A stretch of 40,136 bases of DNA from Peribacillus psychrosaccharolyticus ATCC 23296 (GTDB lineage Bacteria > Bacillota > Bacilli > Bacillales > DSM-1321): the NCBI RefSeq assembly GCF_000305495.1, contig NZ_AJTN02000222.1:1-40136 (forward strand), in the 5' to 3' direction. The notes beneath the pieces are model-generated. The model saw only the letters and a program-made list of their open reading frames with translations, did no database searches and was not told the DNA's origin. A program made the translations under genes and the position numbers. How positions within the stretch are numbered: position 1 is the first letter of the stretch; every line of letters starts with the position of its first letter. Positions 33,100-40,136 of this stretch are shown here, piece by piece.

Positions 33100-33115
33100 T
33101 GGCATACTACTTGCA
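33100..33115 (+). promoter_or_regulatory. Sigma-54 (SigL) promoter of kamA
   Basis: TGGCATACTACTTGCA: the -24 GG (33101-33102) and -12 GC (33113-33114) are exactly 10 bases apart, matching TGGCAC-N5-TTGC. It lies 36 bases before kamA. Confidence 0.9.
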
Positions 33116-33150
33116 TCTAATACTACTATCAAGTTTTTGGAGGTAATTAG

Positions 33151-34560
33151 ATGTTTAATAACCTATATGTACCTGATCGCAAATGGCAGGATATTGAGCT
33201 ATGGAAAGACGTCACAGAAGAGCAATGGGGAAACTGGATTTGGCAGTTAACCAATACGATAAGAACACTTGATGATTTAAAAAAAGTGATTAATCTTACC
33301 CCAGATGAAGAAGAAGGCGTCCGAATATCCACCAAGACCATTCCGCTTAACATAACACCCTACTATGCGTCATTAATGAATCCAGATGATCCACGCTGTC
33401 CTATTAGAATGCAGTCTGTCCCGGTATCAGATGAACTGCATAAAACGAAATATGACATGGAAGATCCGCTTGAAGAGGATGAAGATTCGCCTGTGCCTGG
33501 TCTGACACATCGATATCCTGACCGGGTTTTATTTCTAGTAACGAATCAATGTTCCATGTACTGCCGCTATTGCACAAGACGCAGGTTTTCAGGGCAAATT
33601 GGTATGGGCGTTCCTAAGAAACAGCTTGATGCAGCAATCCAATATATTAGGGAAACACCTGCTGTGCGAGATGTACTCCTTTCCGGTGGGGACGGCTTAC
33701 TCATCAATGACACGATTTTAGAGTATATTCTTAAAAACCTGCGAGCAATTCCCCATGTAGAAATTATCCGCATTGGTACGAGAGCTCCTGTTGTGTTTCC
33801 ACAGCGAATTACGGAGGACCTGTGTACAATTTTACAAAAGTATCATCCAGTTTGGCTTAATACCCATTTCAACACGAGTGTTGAAATCACAGAAGAGTCT
33901 AAAGCTGCCTGTGAAATGCTCGTAAATGCTGGGGTACCTGTGGGCAATCAATCTGTTATTCTTGCAGGTATTAATGACAGCGTTCCAATTATGAAAAAAC
34001 TGATGTATGACCTGGTCAAAATTCGAGTCCGTCCTTATTATATTTATCAATGTGATCTATCAGAAGGAATTGGCCACTTTCGTGCGCCTATATCCAAAGG
34101 GATCGAAATCATGGAAGGACTTAGGGGGCATATTTCGGGCTATGCTGTCCCAACTTTCGTCGTCGATGCGCCGGGGGGAGGCGGTAAAATTACGCTGCAG
34201 CCTAACTATATTCTTTCTCAATCGCCTACTAAAACGGTACTTCGTAACTTCGAAGGTGTCATTACCACCTATCCCGAACCGGAACACTATACACCAGGAC
34301 GTGCAGACGAATATTTTAAAGGTCTTTACCCTGATGTCGTGGGAAAACAGTCTGATATTGGAATTGCAGGGATTATGAATGATAAACAATTGAATCTCGT
34401 TCCAAAGGGATTAAAACGGATGAATCGCCGTGAGGAATATGTCACAAATCCCGAACACGCTTCTTTAAAAAATCAACGCGAAAAACGAGATCAGCTAAAA
34501 GAAAAGAAATTTCAAGCACAGCAGAAGAAATCCACTTCATTTACAGAGGGAGGGGAATAG
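33151..34560 (+). CDS. kamA: Lysine 2,3-aminomutase
   Basis: KamA converts L-lysine to L-beta-lysine by a radical-SAM and PLP mechanism. The 4Fe-4S/SAM cysteines are Cys134, Cys138 and Cys141 in NQCSMYCRYCTRRRF. The SAM GGD motif is in LLSGGDGLLI. The C-terminal region with PTFVVDAPGGGGKI holds the PLP Lys. 469 residues is normal. TTGGAGGTAATTAG precedes the ATG. It has its own sigma-54 promoter after the activator gene and is followed two bases later by yokU. It supplies the substrate of AblB encoded upstream. Confidence 0.96.
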   Translation: MFNNLYVPDRKWQDIELWKDVTEEQWGNWIWQLTNTIRTLDDLKKVINLTPDEEEGVRISTKTIPLNITPYYASLMNPDDPRCPIRMQSVPVSDELHKTKYDMEDPLEEDEDSPVPGLTHRYPDRVLFLVTNQCSMYCRYCTRRRFSGQIGMGVPKKQLDAAIQYIRETPAVRDVLLSGGDGLLINDTILEYILKNLRAIPHVEIIRIGTRAPVVFPQRITEDLCTILQKYHPVWLNTHFNTSVEITEESKAACEMLVNAGVPVGNQSVILAGINDSVPIMKKLMYDLVKIRVRPYYIYQCDLSEGIGHFRAPISKGIEIMEGLRGHISGYAVPTFVVDAPGGGGKITLQPNYILSQSPTKTVLRNFEGVITTYPEPEHYTPGRADEYFKGLYPDVVGKQSDIGIAGIMNDKQLNLVPKGLKRMNRREEYVTNPEHASLKNQREKRDQLKEKKFQAQQKKSTSFTEGGE

Positions 34561-34561
34561 G

Positions 34562-34840
34562 ATGGCCATTTGCCCTTGGTGTGAAGCAGGAACTATTTCT
34601 TCTGTATCGGATACGGTTTATTGGGAATTACCTGACGGAACAAGAGCAGTCGAAATCACCGAAACCCCTTCGTTAGCCTGTGCGAATTGTCAAGCAAAGT
34701 TTCAAAGTGATGAAATAGTAAAGGAAATTGAAAATCAACTATTTCTAATTGATACCAAGCTGCTTGAAAAAAAGACCACATATAATGAACTGATGACTAT
34801 GAAACGATTGTTGAAACGGAATTATTTTGATTTTAGTTAA
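34562..34840 (+). CDS. yokU: YokU-like protein, putative zinc ribbon
   Basis: A 92-residue protein matching the YokU family, which typically accompanies kamA in Bacillaceae. It carries two CxxC pairs (AICPWCEAG and LACANCQAK), suggesting a bound zinc. The rest is helical and charged. No function is established; a role in maturation or regulation of KamA is a guess from the gene pairing. GGAGGGGAATAGG, inside the kamA end, serves as its ribosome site. Confidence 0.85.
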   Translation: MAICPWCEAGTISSVSDTVYWELPDGTRAVEITETPSLACANCQAKFQSDEIVKEIENQLFLIDTKLLEKKTTYNELMTMKRLLKRNYFDFS

Positions 34841-34853
34841 ATAACTAGTTTTG

Positions 34854-34876
34854 GAAACACTCATTACGAGTGTTTC
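34854..34876 (+). terminator. Hairpin after yokU
   Basis: GAAACACTC pairs with GAGTGTTTC around ATTAC; no T-tract. Confidence 0.5.
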
Positions 34877-34889
34877 ACAGTTTGTAGAC

Positions 34890-34927
34890 AAAAGGGGGTC
34901 GGAATGGTGTCATTCCGAACCCCTTTT
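34890..34927. terminator. Terminator after the kamA-yokU unit
   Basis: A 16-bp stem with one mismatch (AAAAGGGG-G-TCGGAATG with its complement), loop GTGT, ending in TTTT. Confidence 0.75.
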
Positions 34928-34981
34928 GGATTTTAAACACATTTCATGGAAATGTTTCTGCTTATCAAGGCAGCTCAGCCG

Positions 34982-35166
34982 CTAAAAGAAATACTGTGTT
35001 ATTGCATCTTTAACATAATAGCCGCTCTCAGAATCACTTGTGTTCTCCTTAATGACCTTTGATACTTCCTTTTTCGAACTGACGTGTCGGAGAAGGTTTT
35101 TTGGTAATTTTCCCGATCTTGCTTGCTCTCCTCCTGAATCTGTTCTCGGGTAGCACGTGTTTTCAT
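34982..35166 (-). pseudogene. Small frameshifted gene remnant of unknown family
   Basis: From ATG 35166 the minus strand reads MKTRATREQIQEESKQDREN, then YQKTFSDTSVRK. Another frame gives KEVSKVIKENTSDSESGYYV, then KDAITQYFF and a TAG at 34982. One added A in the A-run at 35070-35074 joins them into a continuous 61-residue product, and the 185-base length is one short of a multiple of three. No ribosome site precedes the ATG, and the repeat element lies directly upstream, so the 5' end may have been lost. Charged, soluble, family not recognised. Confidence 0.4.
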
Positions 35167-35214
35167 TCGGGCTTCGGATTTTATTTAAATTAAAATTAGA
35201 AAGACTGTTGTTTG

Positions 35215-35328
35215 CTGTGGAAGGCGTGAAGACTCCTGCGGGAACATCGGGACAGGTGAGACCCCGCAGGAGCGTAAGCATTGATGCGGCTCACCGCCCG
35301 CCCGCGGAAAGCGAAGCGCCTGGAACAG
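35215..35328. repeat. Folded intergenic repeat element of Bacillus type
   Basis: GC-rich 114-base element in AT-rich DNA. CTGT...AGGCG at its left end pairs with CGCCT...ACAG at its right end. CTCCTGCGGG (35233-35242) pairs perfectly with CCCGCAGGAG (35263-35272). GGTGAG in that loop (35255-35260) is complementary to CTCACC (35290-35295), so a pseudoknot is possible. Similar 'gactcctgcggga ... gtgagaccccgcag' elements are scattered in many Bacillus genomes (recalled, not searched). Confidence 0.75.
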
Positions 35329-35470
35329 AAATCAAAGACCCCATTCAAAAAACTAAAATAAGAAGACTGTAGACAAGCTCGATTTTCATCAAGTTTGTGT
35401 TTTCTTTGTTTTACTATGTTTACTGTGTAGTGCCGAGAATTGGGCACTTATAAATGATGAAAACAATAGA
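35329..35470. repeat. Intergenic tail with an AGTGCC palindrome
   Basis: No gene is seen. AGTGCC (35429-35434) and GGCACT (35443-35448) form a 6-bp inverted repeat, resembling the pair at 31598-31637. Confidence 0.45.
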
Positions 35471-35517
35471 TATATCGATTGTTTTTAATCGTTATATCGG
35501 TTAAAATAATCGATATA
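35471..35517 (+). promoter_or_regulatory. padR-exporter promoter with PadR-type operator
   Basis: TTGTTT (35479-35484), 17 bases, TAAAAT (35502-35507). TATATCGATT (35471-35480) and AATCGATATA (35508-35517) are perfect inverted repeats framing the promoter, and an AATCG/CGGTT pair lies between. This fits autorepression by the PadR encoded just downstream. Confidence 0.7.
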
Positions 35518-35534
35518 GAAAGGTGGTGGGGTTG

Positions 35535-35996
35535 ATGAAAAAAAGAAGAGGGTTTATAAAGGCAGCGATCTTGCATTTGCTCAAAGAGGAATCTATGCAT
35601 GGTTATCAAATCATGAAGGAATTAGAGAGTCGTTCGGACGGACTTTATTCCGCAAGTGCGGGTACGGTATATCCTGCCCTTCAGGAATTATTGGAAAAGG
35701 AATGGATAAAACTTGAGTCTGATTTAGAGAAAAAGATTTATTTTATTACGGATGAAGGCAAGGAACGTTTAAAGGAGCTTAGGAAACGAGAAGAAGGGGA
35801 TTTCTGGGCTGACTGGAAGGAACGATTAATTTGGCGGAACTCAGAAGAATTTATTCAGTTAAAGACGGCTGTTGAACAGTGGGAAGAAGAAATGCATAAA
35901 GCGATGAAACGAGTACGAAGTAACCCGGAAAGCGCTGCAGAAATGAGTGCCTTTTTAACCGAAATGACAGAGCGTTTAAAGATAGCTAACAAATAG
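35535..35996 (+). CDS. PadR family transcriptional regulator
   Basis: A 153-residue repressor. The N-terminal winged helix is standard for PadR (FIKAAILHLLKEESMHGYQI, then YSASAGTVYPALQELLEKEW). The C-terminal 70 residues are an acidic dimerisation helix of the longer PadR subclass. ATG 35535 with AGGTGGTGGGG upstream is preferred to GTG 35523. It is the first gene of an operon with a two-subunit ABC exporter. PadR proteins that control multidrug exporters commonly bind the drug and release their own promoter, so the same is inferred here. Confidence 0.9.
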   Translation: MKKRRGFIKAAILHLLKEESMHGYQIMKELESRSDGLYSASAGTVYPALQELLEKEWIKLESDLEKKIYFITDEGKERLKELRKREEGDFWADWKERLIWRNSEEFIQLKTAVEQWEEEMHKAMKRVRSNPESAAEMSAFLTEMTERLKIANK

Positions 35997-36011
35997 ATAG
36001 GAGGGATTTCC

Positions 36012-37753
36012 ATGAATTCTTTGAGGAAACTACTTCCTTATATAAAACCTTATATGCTGTTTGCAATTTTGGGTCCGTTACTGATGTGTATAGAAGTAGG
36101 GATGGATTTACTGCAGCCGACAATTATGCAGCATATTATCGATGTGGGAATTGCTGATAATGACAATGGATATGTCTTGAAACTTGGGCTGCTCATGTTA
36201 TTGACTGCTTTTGTTGGTTTAATTGGCGGGGTGGGAAGTTCAATTTATAGTACCAAGGCAGCTGTTAACTTCGCTGCAGATATACGCCGGGATGTGTTCA
36301 AGAAAACAAAACAATTCTCCAACCAAAATACAGATACTTTTGGTACTGGAAAATTAATCACCATAGTGACGAATGATATTGCAGCGGTTCAGCAGGCAGT
36401 GATGATGATCTTGCGGATTTTTGTACGAGGACCGTTAATGTTTATCGGATCTGTAGTTATTGTCTGGTTGACTGCACGTGAGTTATTCCCTGTATTACTC
36501 GTTACGATTCCAATTCTTATTGTTTGTATTTATTATTTTTCTTCTAAGTCGGGGAAATTATTTGTAAAAGTGCAACAAGGGATGGACCGGATTAATATAA
36601 AGCTTCAGGAGACATTGGCAGGGATTCGTGTCATAAAAGCATTTAATCATGAGGATTATGAAAAAAACAGTTTAAAAGTATGAATGATTTCTTAATGGAG
36701 AGAAATCTCTCAGCAGAGCAAGTTATTCTATCTTTAATGCCAATCATCTTGTTCGTGGTAAACATCGGCATGGTTGCAGGGATCTGGATGGGGGCAATAA
36801 AAGTAAATGCAGGTTCTCTTCAAATCGGTGTGATTTTAGCGTTTATTAATTACCTGAATATTATGATGAATGGGTTGATGTCAAGCAGCAATGTCCTGAT
36901 GCAAATAACTCGTTCCTTCACATCAGCGGATCGGATTGGACAGGTGCTTGATACAAACATTGATATTACAGAACCTGCAAATCCTGCTTCACTGCCAGAA
37001 ATTCGAGGTGAAGTGGAATTCAAAGATGTCAATTTCAGTTATAGTAAAAATGGAGAATATGTATTGAAAAATATATCATTTACAGCCAAATCAGGTGAGA
37101 AAATCGGTATTATTGGGTCCACAGGCTGTGGGAAATCAACACTCGTTAAACTGATTCCTCGTCTATATGACGCTGATTCTGGGGAGATTCTTATTGATGG
37201 CGTAAACATTAAGGAATATCCGTTGGAAAACCTGCGAAAGGCGATTGGTTTTGTTCCGCAAAATGCCACACTGTTTTCTGGAAGCATTGAGGATAATTTA
37301 TTTTTTGGCAAAGAACAGGCAACAAATGAAGAAATGGAACATGCAGCACAGTCTGCATCTGCACTGGAATTCATTGACCGATTTGAAGATACATTCGCTC
37401 ATGAAATCAAGCAAGGTGCAACGAATCTTTCTGGCGGGCAAAAACAGCGTTTATCAATGGCTCGGGCCTTTATTCGTGAACCGAAAATATTGATTTTAGA
37501 TGATTCAACATCAGCCATTGACGCCATATCAGAATCTGCCGTGCAACAGGCGATAAAACGGAATCATCCAGAGACGACAGTTTTTATCGTTTCTGCCAAA
37601 ATTTCATCCCTGATTGATGCTGATCAGATTCTCGTGATAGATGATGGAATGGTTGCAGCAAAAGGAACCCATCAAGATTTACTCGTTGCTAGCAGCATTT
37701 ATCGTGACATCTTTGCCACACAAAACGGAAAGGAGGAGGTCTCTTATGAGTAA
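36012..37753 (+). pseudogene. ABC exporter subunit 1 (degenerate ATP site), in-frame break at an A7 run
   Basis: Six membrane helices followed by an ATPase domain, about 580 residues if joined. Frame 1 stops at 36683. The sequence continues in the -1 frame (KQFKSMNDFLMERNLSAEQV) to 37753, with Walker A GSTGCGKST and signature LSGGQKQRL. Walker B ends LILDDSTSAID (Asp where the catalytic Glu is usual) and the switch His is replaced (IVSAKISSL), so this subunit carries the degenerate ATP site of a heterodimer. The break is at A AAA AAC (36662-36668). It may be a sequencing slip, a true mutation, or -1 frameshifting. It overlaps subunit 2 by 8 bases. Confidence 0.85.
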
Positions 37754-39572
37754 AACGTCTATGCAGGCTCCGAATGTAATCGGTCGTGCTCGTGGACCAA
37801 GAGGCTTTGGCGGACCGGTTGTTAAAGCAAAGGATAAAAAACAAACCATGAAGCGGATATGGCGATATATGGAGAAGCAAAAGGCAGCACTGATTGCTAC
37901 CATCATCTTTGTTATCATCTCTACGTTATTAGGGTTACTAGGACCTTATCTAATTGGACTTATCATTGATCAATATATTCTTCCGAAAGATATGGCCGGC
38001 ACTTTTAAGTTTTTAATCGTACTCGCTGTGGTCTATACGGCATCGTCAGTATTTACTTGGCTGCAAACCTATTTAATGGTCCGAGTTTCCTTACAGACTA
38101 TTCGGAACATACGCCAAGATTTATTTACCAAACTTCAGACATTATCGATAAAGTTTTTTGATAAACATCCACATGGTGATTTGATGAGCCGGGTGACAAA
38201 TGATATTGACAGTTTGAACAATGCACTCAGCCAAAGTGTCATTCAATTATTTTCGTCCATCTTAATGGTCGCTGGGGTGACCATCGCCATGTTTTCACTT
38301 AATTGGGTGTTGGCTATTGTGACACTGCTGATTATCCCTGTGATGGTCTATACAACCAAACAAATCATTACATACAGCAGCAGTAACTTTATTAAACGCC
38401 AGCGGGATTTGGGTGAGTTGAATGGATTTATTGAAGAGTCCATTTCGGGGAACGAAGTCATTTCACTTTTTGGAAAAGAGGAAAAGATGTTTAATGAGTT
38501 CTCTGTGGTCAATGAAAGACTGCGTTCCTCTTCCATTGCAGCAGATACCGTTTCGGGATTTCTCGGTCCAATCAACAACTTTATTAATAATTTGGGCCTT
38601 GGTTTAGTGATTGGAGCAGGCGCATTTATGACGCTTCAAGGTAGTGCATCTGTAGGGATTATCGCCGCTTTCGTCGCTTATTCTCGTCAATTCTTTCGAC
38701 CCATTAACCAGTTATCAAGTCTATTAAATATGTTTCAATCTGCATTAGCTGGTGCTGAGCGGGTATTCGAAATTATGGATGAAACTCCGGATATTGTGGA
38801 TCAGGTAAACGCAAAAGACATAGACTCCTTAAAAGGGAATGTAGAATTTACTAATGTGTACTTTGGCTATGACGATCATAAAACCATCTTAAAAAATATT
38901 AATTTTCAAATAAGAGCAGGCGAAAAGGTTGCCTTGGTAGGTCCAACTGGGTCAGGTAAAACGACCATTATTAATCTGTTATTGAGGTTTTATGATAGTA
39001 ACTCAGGGGAGATAAGAATTGATGGCACGTCGATAAAGGAGTATAAAATCAGTGCAATCAGGAAAAAAGTCGGCATTGTGCTGCAGGACACCTTTATCTT
39101 TTCAGGAACGATTATGGAGAATATTCGTTATGGTCGTTTAGAAGCAAGTGATGAAGAAGTCATTGCAGCAGCAAAAATGGCTTCTGCCCATGGGTACATT
39201 AAGCATTTACCTAACCAATATCAAACAGTTATCACGTCCAGCGGCTCCAATTTAAGTCAGGGACAACGACAATTAATTGCGATTGCGCGAATCATCTTAG
39301 CGGATTCAGATATATTGATTCTTGATGAAGCGACATCGAGTATTGACACAAGAACGGAAATAGAAATCCAAAAAGGCTTGAATAGATTAACAGAAGGCCG
39401 GACGAGTTTTGTGATTGCCCATCGTTTAAAAACAATTGAGAATGCCAATCGAATTTTAGTTATTGACCAGGGTGAAATCATTGAAAGTGGTACGCATCTA
39501 GAACTCCTATCGAAGAATGGTTTTTATAATCAATTGTACAGAAGCCAGTTTACTCTTAATGAAGTCAGATAG
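37746..39572 (+). CDS. ABC exporter subunit 2 (catalytic)
   Basis: A 608-residue half-transporter: a Gly/Arg-rich cytoplasmic start (GRARGPRGFGGPVVKAK), six membrane helices (residues 50-340) and an ATPase domain. Walker A GPTGSGKTTI, signature LSQGQRQL, Walker B ILILDEATSSID with the catalytic Glu, and the switch His in VIAHRLKTI. The imperfect signature (LSQGQ) would pair with the partner's degenerate site, as in BmrC/BmrD or LmrC/LmrD drug exporters. ATG 37746 follows GGAGGAGG; the upstream frame (from 37641) duplicates subunit 1 code. Drug or lipid export is the expected role. Confidence 0.93.
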   Translation: MSKTSMQAPNVIGRARGPRGFGGPVVKAKDKKQTMKRIWRYMEKQKAALIATIIFVIISTLLGLLGPYLIGLIIDQYILPKDMAGTFKFLIVLAVVYTASSVFTWLQTYLMVRVSLQTIRNIRQDLFTKLQTLSIKFFDKHPHGDLMSRVTNDIDSLNNALSQSVIQLFSSILMVAGVTIAMFSLNWVLAIVTLLIIPVMVYTTKQIITYSSSNFIKRQRDLGELNGFIEESISGNEVISLFGKEEKMFNEFSVVNERLRSSSIAADTVSGFLGPINNFINNLGLGLVIGAGAFMTLQGSASVGIIAAFVAYSRQFFRPINQLSSLLNMFQSALAGAERVFEIMDETPDIVDQVNAKDIDSLKGNVEFTNVYFGYDDHKTILKNINFQIRAGEKVALVGPTGSGKTTIINLLLRFYDSNSGEIRIDGTSIKEYKISAIRKKVGIVLQDTFIFSGTIMENIRYGRLEASDEEVIAAAKMASAHGYIKHLPNQYQTVITSSGSNLSQGQRQLIAIARIILADSDILILDEATSSIDTRTEIEIQKGLNRLTEGRTSFVIAHRLKTIENANRILVIDQGEIIESGTHLELLSKNGFYNQLYRSQFTLNEVR

Positions 39573-39629
39573 TCGTCACCATTTATTCACGAAATGTTCA
39601 TTCTTCTCCATCGCTGCTCGAGGTGGTTC

Positions 39630-39647
39630 ACTTACAATAAAGTAAGT
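39630..39647. repeat. Small inverted repeat upstream of membrane protein
   Basis: ACTTAC and GTAAGT are separated by 6 bases, within a TTACAAT-like -10 area about 25 bases before the next start; possible operator. Confidence 0.35.
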
Positions 39648-39670
39648 AAGGGGTAAAGGGGAGAGGGCAA

Positions 39671-39865
39671 ATGTACTGGGCATTAACGATAATGATGATT
39701 GCGGCGATGTGTGGTTTATTTAGCTGCGGATACTTTGTAGCGGTTATCAACAGGAAATACGGTAAATCATGGCTGCACGCCATCCCGATAACGATTGCAC
39801 TCTTAATGTTCAATGTCATCTGGGCTCTGCTTGAAATGGCGAAAACAGGTCGTTGGACTAGTTGA
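39671..39865 (+). CDS. Small two-span membrane protein, unknown function
   Basis: 64 residues. Helix 1 is in YWALTIMMIAAMCGLFSCGY and helix 2 in AIPITIALLMFNVIWALLEM, joined by a basic loop (NRKYGKSWL). GGGGAGAGGGC precedes the ATG at good spacing and a terminator follows, so it is a gene-like unit. No family is recognised. It lies alone between the ABC exporter and yozE. Confidence 0.65.
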   Translation: MYWALTIMMIAAMCGLFSCGYFVAVINRKYGKSWLHAIPITIALLMFNVIWALLEMAKTGRWTS

Positions 39866-39875
39866 ACGTTTCTAT

Positions 39876-39910
39876 AAAAAGGCGCACCTAGAATATGGTG
39901 CGTTTTTTTT
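39876..39910 (+). terminator. Terminator after small membrane protein gene
   Basis: AAAAAGGCGCACC pairs with GGTGCG plus T's around an 8-base loop, then eight T. Confidence 0.88.
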
Positions 39911-39921
39911 GTGTTGTTTTT

Positions 39922-39950
39922 TTGACGTCTCCTAGAACTTTCGTTATATT
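39922..39950 (+). promoter_or_regulatory. Sigma-A promoter for yozE
   Basis: TTGACG (39922-39927), 17 bases, TATATT (39945-39950), 39 bases before the start codon. Confidence 0.7.
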
Positions 39951-39989
39951 TAGTACACAATAAATGACGCATTCTTTATAGGAGGAACG

Positions 39990-40136
39990 ATGAAACCTTT
40001 TTATTTGTTTTTGATGACATACAGACAACCAAAGATTATAGATGAAATAACTAGATTTGTCAAATGAAGCTTTTAAAGATCACGAGTTTCCAAAACAATC
40101 AACTGATTATGATGAAGTTAGCAGATACCTAGAAAT
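39990..40136 (+). pseudogene. yozE: YozE family protein, frameshifted and cut by the window edge
   Basis: ATG 39990 follows AGGAGGAAC. It reads MKPFYLFLMTYRQPKIIDEI, typical of the small SAM-like YozE proteins (about 75 residues). Then TRFVK and a stop come at 40065. One frame on, SNEAFKDHEFPKQSTDYDEV continues the family sequence to the window end. A single extra T near 40060 (GTCAAAT for GCAAAT) would explain the break. This differs in kind from the missing-A breaks elsewhere in the window. The function of YozE is unknown. Confidence 0.75.

Noticed and set aside
35157-35372. Open frame across the folded repeat element
   Set aside because: Its sequence is explained by the structured repeat; composition changes abruptly at the repeat edges.

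Overview
The window is a stretch of chromosome from an AT-rich, low-GC Gram-positive spore former of the Bacillaceae. This rests on gene content and order. YpgR, IlvD, YphP, YpiP, YpjP, ThyA, DfrA, IlvA, YpmP, SCO1/YpmQ, YpmR, YpmS and MsrA/MsrB proteins follow each other as in the Bacillus subtilis ilvD-thyB-ilvA-ypm region. Strong AGGAGG-type ribosome sites, many TTG/GTG starts, sigma-A boxes and a YjcZ-type sporulation peptide agree. The genus cannot be fixed from the sequence alone. No tRNA, rRNA, CRISPR array, prophage or intact insertion sequence was seen.

Layout. 1-660: end of an ABC-F translation ATPase, frameshifted. 811-5236: conserved block ypgR-ilvD-brxA-ypiP. 5237-9710: accessory block with a 21-bp tandem repeat, an SDR oxidoreductase, a frameshifted Atu4866-domain gene, an AraC regulator, a cytoplasmic-type gamma-glutamyltransferase and a 25-residue membrane peptide. 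9960-12603: ypjP, a TerC membrane protein, a small membrane protein and an exported lethal-factor-like metallopeptidase. 12660-16903: thyA-dfrA, ilvA, tatA-tatC, ypmP. 17103-22790: degV, a PCYCGC lipoprotein divergent from SCO1, ypmR-ypmS, a DUF4397 protein, msrA-msrB. 22827-25453: an SGNH hydrolase, a YjcZ peptide and an S66 peptidase. 25514-26574: a decayed PadR/sensor-propeller operon whose operator is intact. 26684-34840: a lysine-catabolic cluster yodT-yodS-yodR-yodQ-ablB, a sigma-54 activator, then kamA-yokU. 34841-35520: intergenic debris with a folded repeat element. 35535-39572: PadR plus a heterodimeric ABC exporter. 39671-40136: a small membrane protein and the start of yozE, frameshifted.

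How the genes work together. IlvD and IlvA serve branched-chain amino acid synthesis, and both carry CodY-like boxes at sigma-A promoters. ThyA and DfrA form the dTMP/folate cycle and overlap by 4 bases. TatA/TatC form a minimal twin-arginine translocase. The lysine cluster encodes L-lysine to beta-lysine (KamA), N6-acetylation (AblB), transamination (YodT), CoA-transferase-type chain processing (YodS/YodR) and deacetylation (YodQ). Its first gene has a sigma-E-like -10 box, while kamA has a textbook sigma-54 -24/-12 promoter next to a sigma-54 activator gene.

The most unusual signals are: four coding frames that each break at a short A-run in a way one extra A would repair (one run reads A AAA AAC in frame); six GTGCG motifs spaced exactly 21 bases apart; a decayed PadR operon with an intact 28-bp operator; and a folded intergenic repeat with a possible pseudoknot. 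No wholly new multi-gene system could be demonstrated.
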